Source: Nymphaea colorata
Taxonomy: Eukaryota > Streptophyta > Magnoliopsida > Nymphaeales > Nymphaeaceae
DNA: 64,000 nt
Direction: 5' to 3'
Assembly (NCBI RefSeq): GCF_008831285.2
Contig: NW_022204507.1
Coordinates: 1,116,001-1,180,000 of the forward strand
Part shown: in pieces, positions 1 to 11,059 of the stretch
Position numbering within the stretch: position 1 is the first letter of the stretch
Layout of the letters: the number at the start of each line of letters is the position of its first letter
The notes under the pieces: model-generated
The model's database searches: none
The model's input: the letters and a program-made list of their open reading frames with translations, nothing else
What the model was told of the DNA's origin: nothing
Made by a program: the position numbers and the translations under genes

Positions 1-630
1 TGTCATCTTGTTTCTGCTGGTTTCTTATGGTGAAGACTAATGAATTTTGAGGTTGGAAGAGTAATAAATTCTGGATGTTGGAGAGGAAAGAAAAAACATG
101 TATTCACTGCTAGGTGTCTATTTTCTATTTTGCTTTGACACATGGAGGCACCGTTGCATGCATTTATAGCCGAGTTATAGCATTCAAGAACATGCTTCTC
201 ATGTGCAGTTACTAGTTTCACCTTATTACTGCACTTGTTACTAGTTTTACCTTGACTGCTGAAACATTGGTTCAGACGCAAATCAGCGGAGGGAGGTCTC
301 CCAACCTTTATTGAGCAAAAAATCTAGCCTTACAATTCAGGCGAACAAGAAGAAAAAGAAACTGCTGCACAGCTATGCACAGAAACAGTAGCACTGCCTA
401 GGCCACAAATTAGATATTCGAAAGAACATACAGTCACCTTCTATATTTATTTTATCTCTGTTTTCCTCTCCTTCCTGATGGTTGTGGCAGGTCACCTCAC
501 TTAGAAGAGCATTATGAGCGGCATCCTTTTCTTGCTTACTGTCATTATGATGAGTATGTCCTTGGTCTTGTAAACTTCAGCATGTGTGATGCCATGGTTG
601 ACTTTGCCATGTGATGAAGCTGGCTCAACA
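1..630 (-). mobile_element. Copia A, probable 3' LTR remnant
   Basis: The right border is supported. On the minus strand a purine-rich tract (GAGGGGAAG, about 631-640) is followed directly by TGTTGAGCC, the usual polypurine tract then TG start of a copia 3' LTR. It lies just beyond the RNase H C-terminus at 660-860. The outer LTR end was not found and may lie outside the window. The 92-codon minus-strand open frame in the first 280 bases has no recognisable domain and is not called a gene. Confidence 0.4.
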
Positions 631-860
631 CTTCCCCTCGTTATAGTAGGCCAAGTTTGTTTGTTCAAGCTATCAACCAATCTTTAGTGAGAGGCTTTGT
701 AAACAAATCTGCATGTTGTAAGGTTGAGAGAACAAACTTTGTCACCAGTTTCCCACGAGCCACTTGCTCTCTTTGGGATGCAAACAGCATTGTCCATGGC
801 CGTCGCTGCCTCAAGGATAAGGATAATAAAATGTCAGATAGTGCAAGCATCATCTGACTG
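631..860 (-). pseudogene. Copia A RNase H C-terminal fragment
   Basis: The minus strand encodes VREQVARGKLVTKF-like and HADLFTKPLTK-like strings, the hallmark end of the Ty1/copia RNase H domain (consensus ADxFTKPL). The frame ends in a stop about 30 bases before the polypurine tract, as expected for the end of pol. The rest of RNase H lies beyond an interruption, at 2,046-2,420. Decayed; no full-length polyprotein is possible. Confidence 0.7.
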
Positions 861-2045
861 GTCCGGGGCACAAGCGATTAGTCTTCCACCAATGCAGTTA
901 CTGAGATCTCACACACACATGCATTCACGAAGGAAGAATATTTGAACACGATTGTTGACACATGTATGTGCATATGTGCATACACATGTCTGTGCACTCG
1001 GTGTGAGAGAGAGAGAGATTTTATTTGGTTTTTCATAATTATGATCGAAAGATCAGCATAAATAGACATCTGGAAAGTCATCACCACTTTGATACCTATG
1101 GAGATCTTTATATTTTTCTGTTATATTGTGGCACCGGATACAGGGATGGGTTAGGCTAGAGATATGGGGGCTAGAGATATGGGGCGTTCGACCTCCTTTT
1201 TACCTCGAATAATAAAAGAACAACACATTTTGCAAAAAACACTTATTGCAAAACGACCAAGATAAAGATTAGATGAAACCATGGACATAAAACCTATGCA
1301 ACTTCAACAAAACTTTTCAAGAATGTCACCGTTCAAAATCAACCCAGTGCTTTTGAAAGGAAATACTCTAAGTCTGGGTTATGCAAGTTAAAGGCACTCA
1401 GTTAAGATTGAATATTGGGCAAGCTTTAATTGCTTGTTCCAAATGGTATGCCTCTCCTAAAACAAAGGAAACAATAGAGAATCCATCACACTCGATTAAG
1501 ATGGAATAACGAGTCAGATTTAATAGCTTGTCTTAAATGGTCCACCTCTTCTCAGACAATGGAAATAATGGAGAATTCATCACACTCAACATAACACTAG
1601 TTAGATTATCACATTTACATTTGGATAGCTTCCTTTGAAGTAACATAAGATTGGAATGCACATATACTAAGTCTTCTACCCTTGCATCATCTTGTTCCTT
1701 TGGACAATGTAAATACAAGAAATATATTCCAATTTCTCTCACAACATCAAGATGACATGGTTGTCCAAATAACTAAAAAGCAAGTTTTTACAGTCAACGA
1801 GCACTACTACCATTATTTGCCAACCATGCAATAAGATCTGTTGCATATCTATCTGCTCACACTCTACATTTTCTGAAAAAAAAAAATTCAAGGGATTACC
1901 AACAAAAGCATGGAGAAACTATTGATCTTTCCTCATCGCCTACGGCTCGTTAACTGCCTTCTGTCTTTCCAAGCATCACTTGAACTGACCACGGCCACCA
2001 TTTATGACCTTTTTAGTTCTCTTCCCTACCCGGGACTTACATGGT
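861..2045. other. Insertion splitting Copia A RNase H
   Basis: This roughly 1.2-kb stretch separates two parts of one RNase H domain, so it is best read as an insertion or a composite of insertions. It holds a partial minus-strand copy of dispersed repeat R1 (1,310-1,565) and AT-rich sequence. I see no coding domain. Confidence 0.45.
1310..1565 (-). repeat. Dispersed repeat R1, partial copy
   Basis: Read on the minus strand this matches the 3' parts of the R1 copies at 24.85-25.0 kb and 49.75-49.95 kb. Shared strings include CATTTGG-ACAAG-ATTAA, TTATTCCATCTTAA and CAGACTTAG. Here a segment of about 110-120 bp is tandemly doubled with small differences. Confidence 0.55.
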
Positions 2046-2420
2046 GATAATCAGTTTGAATATGTTTTCATTTGTTAATGGAATACCAGATTAATGGTGA
2101 GGTGTAGAGCACTGAGATTATCACAATAAAACATTAGTGGTTGCCTTCGTGGTATTCCAATTTCTTAGAGGATGAAACTTAGCCACGCAAGTTCAGTAGT
2201 CGTGTCAGCAATAGCTTTATACTCGGGTTCCGTGCTTGATTGTGCCACACTTTGTTGCTTCTTTGGGCTCTATGAAATGCAGTTGCCACCAATAAATGTA
2301 CAAAATCATGATGTTGAGCACCAAGTAGTACCGCAGCTTGCCTAGCTTCCATCGGAGAATGGATATTGTTGAAAATGACCATGACAGAGTAGTTGTAAAA
2401 CATGTTCAAGCTATGTCACA
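2046..2420 (-). pseudogene. Copia A RNase H core
   Basis: The minus strand holds the block around the catalytic aspartate of copia RNase H: a DNLSALHLT-like motif (about 2,070-2,135), preceded by sequence matching EYKAIADTTTELAWL (about 2,170-2,230). The domain breaks off near 2,046 and resumes at 860. Several frameshifts are present. Confidence 0.7.
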
Positions 2421-2619
2421 CGGGTGCAGGTGTTGGTGTGGATGCAGGATGTGGCAAGTTCCAAAAAAAAATGAGCGCAAGTGCAGCAAGCACGTATATA
2501 TACCTTTATCTCATACAACATTCAAAGTTTTATTAAATAAAATGAGGAAGGAAATAGAAAAGATGGTAAACAAGATGAAGAAAAAGATATGAAAAGAAAA
2601 AAAAGAAAAAGAAAAACAA

Positions 2620-3560
2620 GAGTGCGGTCAACAACATCTGACTCAATCAAACCGAGTTGGGTGCTATGTCAGGCCACACCCTTGTGGTCTAGTGTTCAAG
2701 ATACCTTTGATGTATGATAGAATATACTTGACAAGTTGAAAGTGACCAACTATAGGTGCTTGTATGAATAGACTTATGAAATTAATACTATAAGAAATCT
2801 CAGGTCATGTATTTGTTAAGTATTGTAAGCCTCCAACCATGCTTCAGTAACTGCTTACATCTGAAAAAGGAGTTAAGTTTGGATTCAGTAAGGGACAATT
2901 TTTGTGGCATTGGAGTGTTCACTAGCTTTGAGTCCATCATGTTGAATCATGAAAACAAATCGTGTGCATATTTTTGCTGGCTCAGTAACATACGGGAGTC
3001 ATCTCAAATGGCTTGAATTCCCAAAAGCAAAAAAATAATGGAGTTGCCCCCATATCCTTAATTGCATAGGATGTTCCTTGAGATCATCAACATATATAAG
3101 TGGAATCATAACCATTTCTTGATACCTCCATATAAACATAGAGGGACCGCAGTGTTATAGAAGAATCCATATGAGAACAATAATGAGCTTAATCAATTGA
3201 GCCCGGCCTTGGGTGCGTGTTGTAGGCCATAGAGGGCTTTCTTGAGATGGCAAACTTTGTGAGGATTGGTTCATGGATACATCTTCATGTAGGCTGTCAT
3301 GCAGGAAGGCATTTCTTTATGTCAAGCTGTCAAATTCCCCAGTGTGATATACGAGCGACACTTAACACCATACTTATAGTTGCCGACTTGATTATAGGAG
3401 CAAAAGCTTCATGGATGTCAATTCCTTCAACTTTGGGTGAAGCGCTCGTCAACGAGCCTAGCAACGAGCCTAGCTTTGAAACGTTCGAGAATTCCATCTA
3501 AATTAAGTTTAGTTTTGTATACCCATCTTGCTCATGTGTATGAGGGCATGAAACTTGTCC
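2620..3560 (-). pseudogene. Copia A reverse transcriptase
   Basis: Degenerate RVT_2-type reverse transcriptase. Visible on the minus strand are QLDIK (about 3,320) followed by a decayed NAFLHG block, an HLKKALYGL-like segment (about 3,225-3,250), the catalytic YVDD (about 3,080-3,100) and a downstream HFQLVKYILSYIKG-like block (about 2,700-2,750). Multiple stops and frameshifts show it is long dead. It sits in the expected copia order between integrase (right) and RNase H (left). Confidence 0.75.
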
Positions 3561-3990
3561 CTTGATCCCACTATTAGCAAGATATCTTATAAAAGATGAA
3601 CTAGAAAATTCAACTCTGCCATCACATCGAAAAATTTATAATATTTATATCGTATTGGCACATAAAGAACTTGTAAAAATGTTGAAAAACCTGCAGAAAA
3701 TCATAATTTTGTTTTAACAGATAAAACCATATGAATCTGTTGTAGGCATCTATAAAAATTACATAGAACTGATAGCATTGTTTGGAAACAATTGGTGCAG
3801 GTCCCCAAAGATCTAAATGCACCTTCTCAAAATTTTCTTTGCAATGATCATCCCTAGAAACAAAAGGCAATGGACATACTTTTCCACATTGACAACTAGA
3901 ACAAACATTTAATATATCATTGTCATTAATCACATAAATAAAATTTCTCTCTTTCAAAAAAGACACAACTTTGTATTGAAGGTACCCAAG
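3561..3990 (-). pseudogene. Copia A integrase N-terminal part
   Basis: A 114-codon open stretch (3,966-3,622, minus) reads CSSCQCGKVCPLPF, then HLDLWGPAPIVS, then FIDAYNRFIWFYLL. This is the GAG-pre-integrase zinc region followed by the first catalytic aspartate of a copia integrase. The distal part of the DDE domain is missing or degraded before the reverse transcriptase block. Confidence 0.8.
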
Positions 3991-4178
3991 GCGTGCATGC
4001 TAGTGATTAAATGTCACTCATCTACGCCTGATGGAGAAAAATACTACAGGTTTGTTGTATCCCATGGTCTAAAGATTGCTTGCTTACTTCCTCTCTTTGT
4101 CACTTGGCTGGTTCTCTGTTTCTTAACATGATAACCACAAGAGGTGAAAACAAACTCATATGGAAAGGCAGTAGCAAT

Positions 4179-4640
4179 TCAGCTAACTACAAGGAGATCT
4201 ACTTTCATTTCTGGAACATACAAAATGTCATTCAAGAAAAGAGAAGACCCTTTAGTATCTAGTTTGCCAATGCCAATATTGGAAATATGTAAATTTTGAA
4301 AATTTTCTACTATAACATAATTACTGCTTAAACATGGTTTAAGATTTGCTAACTTACCGCCATCGCCTACTATGTGAGAGGAGGCTCCAGTATTTGTGAA
4401 CCACTCCGTGCCCTGAGAATCTAGAGGCGTCACTGACTTGATACGAATGGTAGCAGTTAAGCACTGACTGGTCCTATTTCCCACATATTTGATAGGTCGT
4501 GCCACAAAACTTATTCTTGCCTTGTTTTGGACTTTTAGATGCATTTGAGACGTCTTTTAGGGGGGAACCTTGAGATTCTTGCTTCTGTCTGTTGCCATAT
4601 CCTTGAGGGCTTGTTTGTTGGCTGAGGATTCCCTTGTTCA
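4179..4640 (-). pseudogene. Copia A protease and zinc knuckle
   Basis: The minus-strand frame holds WFTNTGASSHI, matching the copia aspartic protease signature WxxDSGAxxH but with the catalytic Asp changed to Asn. It is followed by ILYVPEMKVDLLVVS, the typical end of the protease region. About 60 bases upstream a QICGK...LNC segment looks like a decayed CCHC zinc knuckle that has lost its His and contains a stop. Confidence 0.75.
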
Positions 4641-6289
4641 AGTGGAATCTCAATCTAGATTTTAAAAAAAATCGACCCTACCAATAAACAGAGGAAACAA
4701 ATTGTGAATTTGAGAGGTGAAACTGGCATTCATGCCCACATATTGCGTTGGAGGGTGTGATTATAATCCATGAAAAAAAAGTATCTGTTAGGGCACGACA
4801 AGACACATCACTGTTGTGCCTCCCTCATGCCTATTCACCAGCCGAGAGCAGCAATTATGATTCTTGTTCATCAATCGGGCACTCGCAGTAGCTGCATTTC
4901 CTGTTCACTAGCCGAGCCGAGAGTAGCATCAGGAAAATCACACCCCTTTCCTTCTATCACAGCAGGTTCCATCCACCCACTCTCTCTCTCTCCTCCATTC
5001 TTCTTCCATGGACCAAATTTCTCTCCGTCTGGTCATCATAAAAATCTCATCGTCTGGTCATTGACAACAATCGAGCATAGCTTTCTTTGATTTTGAAGTG
5101 AAAATTTTTCACTTTTCCTTTTCATTTTTCATTCTCTCTGCAATGTCATGGTTTTCACATCTTCCAATTTCATGGTTTTCCCATCTTCCTCTGCACTTTC
5201 ACCATCCTTTTTTTTTTGTCTTGGGAGCTTACTGTTGCTCATAGGGGTTTTGTTTCCAGTACTGGTCAAGGGGGGAAGAAAAGAAGAAAATACAATCAAT
5301 AGTATATGCTCGATGAAGGGTCTCAAAGTCATGTATCCTCTTCACTCTTTTGGTGTAGGAGAGTACTACTGCTTGTAGGATGTTGTAATAGTAGGCATTT
5401 GTTCTTGAGAAGACCTCAAAAAGTTGTTACCCATTTTAAATTTTAACCGATTTTGAAGTGGAACCTGCCCTAGATCTTCTTCAAGAGAATATCAAGGGTG
5501 ACCTTGTTGTGCTTTTTGCATATTGTAAGGTCAAACTTATGTTTTACTTTGTTGTTGCGACTTTACTTGACCTCTTTTGAAGCTAAAACAAGCATTCTCA
5601 AGAAGAAAGAATTTGTGCTCTTTTTTCCTTTGTACTTGATGTGACACTATTTGTTTATTTTGTTGTAAATAAGAAATTAGATTATTTTGGACTTATTTTG
5701 TTAACTAATGTTAGTGCCAATCAATATTCTTTTCCAAGCTATCGACAAACAGTGAAATGGAATCCTTGGCATTAAAATTCCTATGAACCACACATGATCT
5801 CTTCCTAAAAGGGATGCAAATCCTTATTCAGCTGATTCCAGGATTAAAATCTTGCGATCAAAATCTCAAGATTTTAATTATGTTGTTGCCAAACACTACA
5901 TGAGAGAAACCTTGACCCTTATTATTGAATTTGTAACTATGTTTTTTCTTGGAAAATTTGTTTCGATTAAAAAAATAGGCAAGCTGCGGTTGTTAATCAT
6001 GAATATCGTTTCTAGTTTCATGGCTTTGGAGAAGAGGATCACAATATGACGAAACATGTGCTTTTAGCATATCATGAACATTGTTTCTAGTTTCATGGCT
6101 TTAGAGAAGAGGAATTATATCACGATATAATAGAATAGATGGTTTTAGCATGCCAGTTACAAAGTGTGCATATTGAGGCACTAATCATTGTAGGAGCCAT
6201 AATACTTTTACTCGATCCTCAACAGGTTTACATATAGTGCACAAGTCATCATATATCGATCTAAATGGCCTGATACAGTTGGAGGATGT
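4641..6289. other. Insertion between Copia A gag halves
   Basis: This 1.6-kb stretch lies between the gag N-terminal part (right) and the zinc knuckle/protease (left), where copia elements have continuous gag. It is AT-rich and has no recognisable protein domain; the short plus-strand frames at 4,770-5,090 and 5,148-5,378 look fortuitous. A 74-bp tandem duplication with slight divergence covers about 5,996-6,143. No terminal repeats were identified. Confidence 0.35.
5996..6143. repeat. 74-bp tandem duplication, two copies
   Basis: A block containing GTTTCTAGTTTCATGGCTTT and then AGAAGAGGA recurs 74 bases later with a few substitutions. Confidence 0.7.
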
Positions 6290-6590
6290 TAGATCAAACA
6301 AAATTCATGTTCTTGTGAATCTTGAGCAAAGCAAGTCATAAGAGTGTCCCATATCTCTTTAGAGGTCTCACGGCCAACTACCAGAATTGAGTCAGTCAAG
6401 GTAGCTATTATCCAGCCCTTCAAGAGCTGATCAGACTTCCTCTATGAGATGAATAAAGGGTTTGTAAGTATTTGTTTTTCTATATTCTCAATCATTACGA
6501 TAGGGGCAAGGCGTTCTTTTGTTATGAACCCTTCCATGTTGTGACTCTCGATGTGGTGCGACCTATTCCTAGGATCCATAGTTGCACTTA
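6290..6590 (-). pseudogene. Copia A gag N-terminal fragment
   Basis: The minus strand starts with MDPRNRSHH near 6,580 and continues into a copia gag (UBN2-type) pattern. A DQLLKGWIIATLTDSILVV-like block and ETSKEIWDTLMTCFAQDS match the family pattern of LLxW..SL..E and TSREAWDxLExxFAS. An in-frame stop lies between the start and the DQLL block. It is the 5' end of the element whose protease begins 1.6 kb to the left. Confidence 0.65.
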
Positions 6591-6809
6591 GCGTCAATCA
6601 GATATGAGTATACAAGCGTCCCATCCAGACAAGTCCCAAAGCAATAGACCTCAAGTACAAAATAACCCACCCACTATCTACAAAGACTATCTACAAAGGA
6701 CACAATGCGCTCTCTCTAGATATGTAAGTATTCAATCAGCTAAACCATACACGAGAAGGAAGGGAGGTAGAGATGGAGAGAGATAATCGTGTACACAAAG
6801 AGAGTTTGT
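6591..6809. other. Expected Copia A leader / 5' LTR, not recognised
   Basis: A copia leader and 5' LTR should lie here. I found no primer-binding site and no match to the left-hand LTR remnant. Confidence 0.25.
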
Positions 6810-7700
6810 TGAAGAGGGCAAGGGCTGGCCAGGGTTGGCTGGGCTCTGGCCAAGGCTGGCTGGGAGGATGGTGGCTAGGGACTGAGGCTGGCCAAGCAAA
6901 GTGTCCTTCTCAGAGTCTCCAGCCAGCTAGGCTAAGATATATATCGCATTGGCTAAGTGGGCTTGGGCCGGGCCTTAGCAATCTAGCCAGGCTTGACCGA
7001 GGCTAAGTTTGGCTTGATGGAGCTCAGCAAAGGTCTCTGTTTTATTGATTAGATGTGGTAGTGGTCGGAGCAGGCTAGCCGAGGTTTGGTAGAGGCCTAT
7101 GTGGGCGGGCCAGGTTTGATGGGAGCCAATAGATGCCGGGTCTGGCTCGGTCAAGGCCACGAAAGGTTAGTCGTGGCTCTGCAACAACCAAAATTGGTTG
7201 GGCTGGTGTGGGCCAAGGCTAGGACGGGCTGGGCGTGGCTTAGAAACAGCTATATGAAGGGTCGCTGAGCTTGACCATGGCCGAGGCCACCCAGGCAGGG
7301 CCAGATGGGGCTCAGCTGAGGCCGAGGCCATCTAGGTGAGGATCGGCTGCGGCTAAGGCTGGCCTACCTAGGATTAGCCAAGGTTGAGATAGGAAGTGAG
7401 TCTTGGCAATGGTCAAGGCTGCCGGAGCAGGGTTGGTTGAGGCTGGAACAAATCAAATGTGCTCGGCAATAGTCGGGTTTAGCCAGGCTAGGCTCGGTCG
7501 GGGCCAAGATAGGCAAGGTAAGACTCGACATTGGCCAGGCTGGGCTCGACCAAGGTTGGGGCAAGCCAGGTGAGACTCGATAACTGTTGATCCTGGCTAG
7601 GCTAGGCTCGACTACAGCCAGATCGACCCAGGCGTGGCTCATTAGTGGTCAACACCTACTGAGCAAGGCCCAGCCACACTAGAAAGCAATCGGTTGGGCT
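6810..7700. repeat. GC-rich degenerate tandem repeat
   Basis: About 0.9 kb of loosely periodic sequence built from variants of GGCCAAGGCTGG and GCCAGGCTAGGCTCGG. Base composition is much more GC-rich than the AT-rich flanks. Open frames on both strands (for example 6,773-7,006 and 7,364-7,642) come from the repeat and are not credible genes. Confidence 0.7.
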
Positions 7701-8119
7701 GAGAGATGCCTGGCAAGTGTGGTCGGCCATGGACAGAGCCATCAATGGTTAGGTGTAGGGTTTCAAGGGAGAAATGAACAAGCATAGAATAGAAGTCTTA
7801 GTGTAGGGCCAACGAACACGAAAAGGGGATAGGAGGGTATTCACTAATGGTTGGGGACTGTTTCACTTGCATCTCTGATTGATTCCGACTGGAAGCCTTT
7901 GTCCTCAAAACATGGCCACCAACACCCTAGCATGTGGCACAAGTGTGGTTTGGGTGAGGACTCACGGTGGGCACAATGCTAGCACAGGTGGTGTTTGCCA
8001 AAGGACTTGGTGAGCAACTGTCAGCATTGATGGCGACATCCATCTTTGGGTTTGAGCTATGTCGTAGAGATCGACAAGATGATTCCAACAGTGTATGACA
8101 GTGAGGGGTCAATATGGTA
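7701..8119. other. Unassigned sequence before the gypsy LTR
   Basis: No domain or repeat boundary recognised. It could belong to the gypsy 5' LTR, whose outer end was not located. Confidence 0.2.
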
Positions 8120-8378
8120 TATGGTAATAGTCACAGAGTTAATGGATAGGGGTTTAGAGTTGGGATTGGCAGGTCAGACATAGATTCGGCATGTAATAAA
8201 CCCAACCATATTGAGCTGTATATAAGTCGAAGGAGGGTAATCCTAAAGGGGAGATTAGTGTAATCACTGGAAGCTCGGGCTTGTAGTGGCTGGGTCGCGT
8301 GAGTAGTGTGGCTGGCTAAGAGGCTCTGAGCCCTTAAGTAGTCGAGTTTTCCTCTTGTTAGCTAAGAAGCTGACAACA
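8120..8378 (+). mobile_element. Gypsy element, 5' LTR (outer end uncertain)
   Basis: The inner end is set by TGACAACA at 8,371-8,378, followed at once by a primer-binding-site-like sequence. A TATATAAG box at 8,219-8,226 would serve the LTR promoter. No matching 3' LTR exists downstream, so the left end cannot be fixed by comparison. Confidence 0.45.
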
Positions 8379-8391
8379 GTATCAGAGCCAA
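8379..8391 (+). other. Gypsy primer-binding site
   Basis: GTATCAGAGCCA matches the usual TGGTATCAGAGC site complementary to initiator methionine tRNA, with small changes at its first bases. It lies directly after the LTR end and before gag. Confidence 0.55.
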
Positions 8392-8399
8392 CTGGTGAC

Positions 8400-9020
8400 A
8401 AGGTAACCTCACGTGAGGTCATCGCTGTGGTGGAAGCTCATCGCACATGGATGGAAGAAGCAGTTGACACCATGAACCACCAATTGCAGATGGTCAAACA
8501 ACAAAATCAAGAAGCAGATGAAAGGATGCAGACCTTCATGGTAGGCCAGCAATCGCTGGCAACCATGATAAAGGAGAACCCTCCAGCAAGATAGGTTCTC
8601 TAACTCCCCCAACACGAGGAGAATGGAGACAGGAGATTCATCGAGAGATGACCTAGTAGGAAAAGGTGAGGAGCCCTCCAACCCTCTAGGAAATGAGACA
8701 GCAAATCCATCGGTGTCTACCAGTGAAAGGGAGATGGAGGAATTCGATGGGCTAGATGGTTGGAGGCCGGCGAAAATGAATTTCCCCAAATTCGCAGGAT
8801 AAGATCCCTTAAGCTGGATCTTCAAATCAGAACAGTTCTTTGAATGTTAAGGAACGATTGACACAAATAAGGTGAGTTACGTGGCAGTACATTTCGAGGG
8901 ATCGACGATTCGATGGTATCATTGGTTACTGTTATAGCAAGTGAAGCCCAACTAGGAAGAATTAGTGGAGGCCATGAAAGCACAGTTTGGTCCTTCCTCA
9001 TATCTCCACATGTATTTGGT
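8400..9020 (+). pseudogene. Gypsy gag, decayed
   Basis: A coiled region (HRTWMEEAVDTMNHQLQMVK, 8,437-8,500) is followed after a stop by the retrotransposon-gag core. That core reads MNFPKFAG, then DPLSWIFKSEQFF (8,775-8,840) and VHFEGSTIRWYHW (8,885-8,930). Several in-frame stops interrupt it. The CCHC zinc knuckle that normally separates gag from protease is absent: sequence passes almost directly from the QFGPSSY block to the LYLVEE-type start of the protease region. Confidence 0.7.
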
Positions 9021-9470
9021 AGAGGAAAAGGAAGAAATTCCCGGTGATAGCAATGAAACACAAGAGCTGACGAAGCATGGGGTCGAAGGAGCGGGTGAGA
9101 TACCCTTAGAGATCTCACTACATGCATTAGCAGGGAATGAACTGCCCCAGCTAATGAGAGTGGAAGGGTGCTTAAGAGGGAGACAAGTGAGTATTCTGGT
9201 GGACACAAGTTCCACTCAGAACTTCATTTGTGAGAAATCAACAAAAACCTTGGGGTGTGAGATTGAAAATCAACCAACATTCGACATGGTAGTAGGAGGT
9301 GGAAGCGTCCTCAAATGTTGTGGCAAATGCGAATGGGAGGTCTTGGAGATACAAGGTCAGCAATTCTTGAAAGAACTGTATACACTGGCCATCGCGGGAG
9401 CTGATTTGGTCCTCGGGATCCAATGGCTGAGGAGCTTGAGGAGGTCATTTGGGATTTCATGAGAATGAAG
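9021..9470 (+). pseudogene. Gypsy aspartic protease
   Basis: A 165-codon frame (8,965-9,462) reads EISLHALAG, PQLMRVEGCLRGRQVSILVD, TSSTQNFI and ADLVLGIQWLRSL. This is the retropepsin of Ty3/gypsy elements, with the D-T-S-S active-site block near 9,200 and the conserved G-x-x-WL end. The active site reads DTSS where most relatives have DSGS, so Gly is replaced by Ser. It leads into a frame-broken reverse transcriptase. Confidence 0.75.
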
Positions 9471-10560
9471 ATGCACTTTTGCCCACAGGAGAATGAACGT
9501 TTCACGCTAGAAGCAGCACTTCCTAAAAAGACCACAAAAGAAACAACATCAACCAAGATGATGAAGGGAATGACTGCATCGTTGGTTTGTTATTGTCAAT
9601 AAAACCACAAGGAGATAACAGAAAGTCACCAAGAACCAGCATCTTCTACCAAGAAGCTTTGCAGACGCTCTTAGCAAAGTTCCAGCAGGTATTTGACAGT
9701 CCCTCCCAGGGGACTACCACCCCCACGATCATGTGACCATAAGATCAAGTTACAGTGAGGAGCAACAATGGTGAAGCAACGCCCTTATCGCTATAGCCCA
9801 TAATAGCGAGATGAATTGGAGAAGCAAGCTCGAGAGATGTTAGCACAAGGAGTGATTCTGCCAAAAAAAAAGCCCCTTTGCATCTCCAGTGCTGTTGGTG
9901 AAGAAGAGAGATGGGAGTTGTTGCTTTTGTGCAGAGCGCTAAATGATAGGTACCCAATACCCACTATTTAGGAGCTGCTCCACGAACTCCATGGTGCCAC
10001 CCATTTCTCCAAGCTAGATCTACATGCAGGTTACCATCAGATCCGCGTAGCTGCAGAAGACGTCCTAAAATGGCCTTCCAAATGCATGATAGGTATTATG
10101 AATTTCGGGTGATGTCATTTGGCCTAACCAACATGCCATCTACATTCCAGTCACTAATAAACAATGTCTTCAAGCCTTACCTTCGCAGTTTCGTGCTAGT
10201 TTTTTTTTTTACGATATCCTTATCTATAGCGCAACGGAGGAGATGCACTTCCAGCACTTACGGATTATGATGGCGACACTATAAGAACGCCAGCTCCATG
10301 CCAAGTTGTCCAAGTGCTTCTTGGGAGTGCCACAAATGACATACCTAGGACACGTGATCAGCCAAGGATGAGTGAGCATAGAGGAGGAGAAGGTGAAGGC
10401 AGTTCGCGAATGGAAGCAGCCAAGGTCAGCGAAGGAGCTCAAATTCTTCATGGGTCTAGTAGGATACTACTGTCAATTTGCACAATGATTTGGGATCATC
10501 GCCACACTCCTGATCGAGTTTATCAAGGGGAACCAGTTTGTGTGGGAGCAGACCACTGAA
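9471..10560 (+). pseudogene. Gypsy reverse transcriptase, decayed
   Basis: Recognisable blocks in order: PFASPVLLVKKRDGS (about 9,880-9,925); a decayed [14 protein letters not shown] block (about 10,000-10,045); [20 protein letters not shown] (10,073-10,130); [12 protein letters not shown]; a DILIYS block with the first part of the YxDD box degraded (about 10,212); HAKLSKCFLGVPQMTYLGHVIS (about 10,298-10,365); and SAKELKFFMGLVGYY (about 10,427-10,470). Stops and frameshifts separate nearly every block, and the catalytic YxDD is not intact. Confidence 0.85.
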
Positions 10561-10990
10561 GAAGCCTTTCAACACTCTAACTCTAAACGAGGATATCAGT
10601 ATGGCAACAGTTCTCTAAATGCCAGACTTTAAGCTCATGTTCATAGTAGAATCAGATGCGTTGGAACAGGGAGTTGGAGCATTGCTTAGCCAAGAATAGC
10701 ATCCACTGGCGTTCTTCACCAGAGCATTGGGTCCTGCATTTCACAATAAGTCCACCTATGAAAGACAACTCAGAGCGATTGTCTTGGCTGTGCTTAAATG
10801 GAAGTATTACTTGCTGGCCCAACACTTCCAAAATTTGACAGACCACCATAGTATGCAATATTGCCTAAAACAACGGGTCTTATCCCCCACGTAACAGAAA
10901 TGGGTCTTTAAGCAATGGGATTCGATTTTGAAGTCCAGTTCAAGAGGGGAAAAGAAAATATGGCAGCAGGCGGACTATCACAGGCTAGTG
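10561..10990 (+). pseudogene. Gypsy RNase H, decayed
   Basis: The segment encodes a SDALEQGVGALLSQE-like block (about 10,650-10,700), then AFFTRALGPAFHNKSTYERQ and LAVLKWKYYLLAQHF. These match gypsy RNase H, including the YERELLAIV-like block. It closes with DFEVQFKRGKENMAAGGLSQ (10,924-10,983), equivalent to the DYxIxYKPGKENxVADALSR end of the domain. Frameshifted. Confidence 0.8.
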
Positions 10991-11059
10991 CACCGCCCGA
11001 CCACCTCTTCATGGCCATCTCTCAGATACAACTTCCTTTATGGCACAAAACTAAGGAAG

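Noticed and set aside
7364-7642. 92-codon minus-strand open frame in the GC-rich repeat
   Set aside because: Produced by the degenerate repeat; both strands are open in several frames and no domain is seen.
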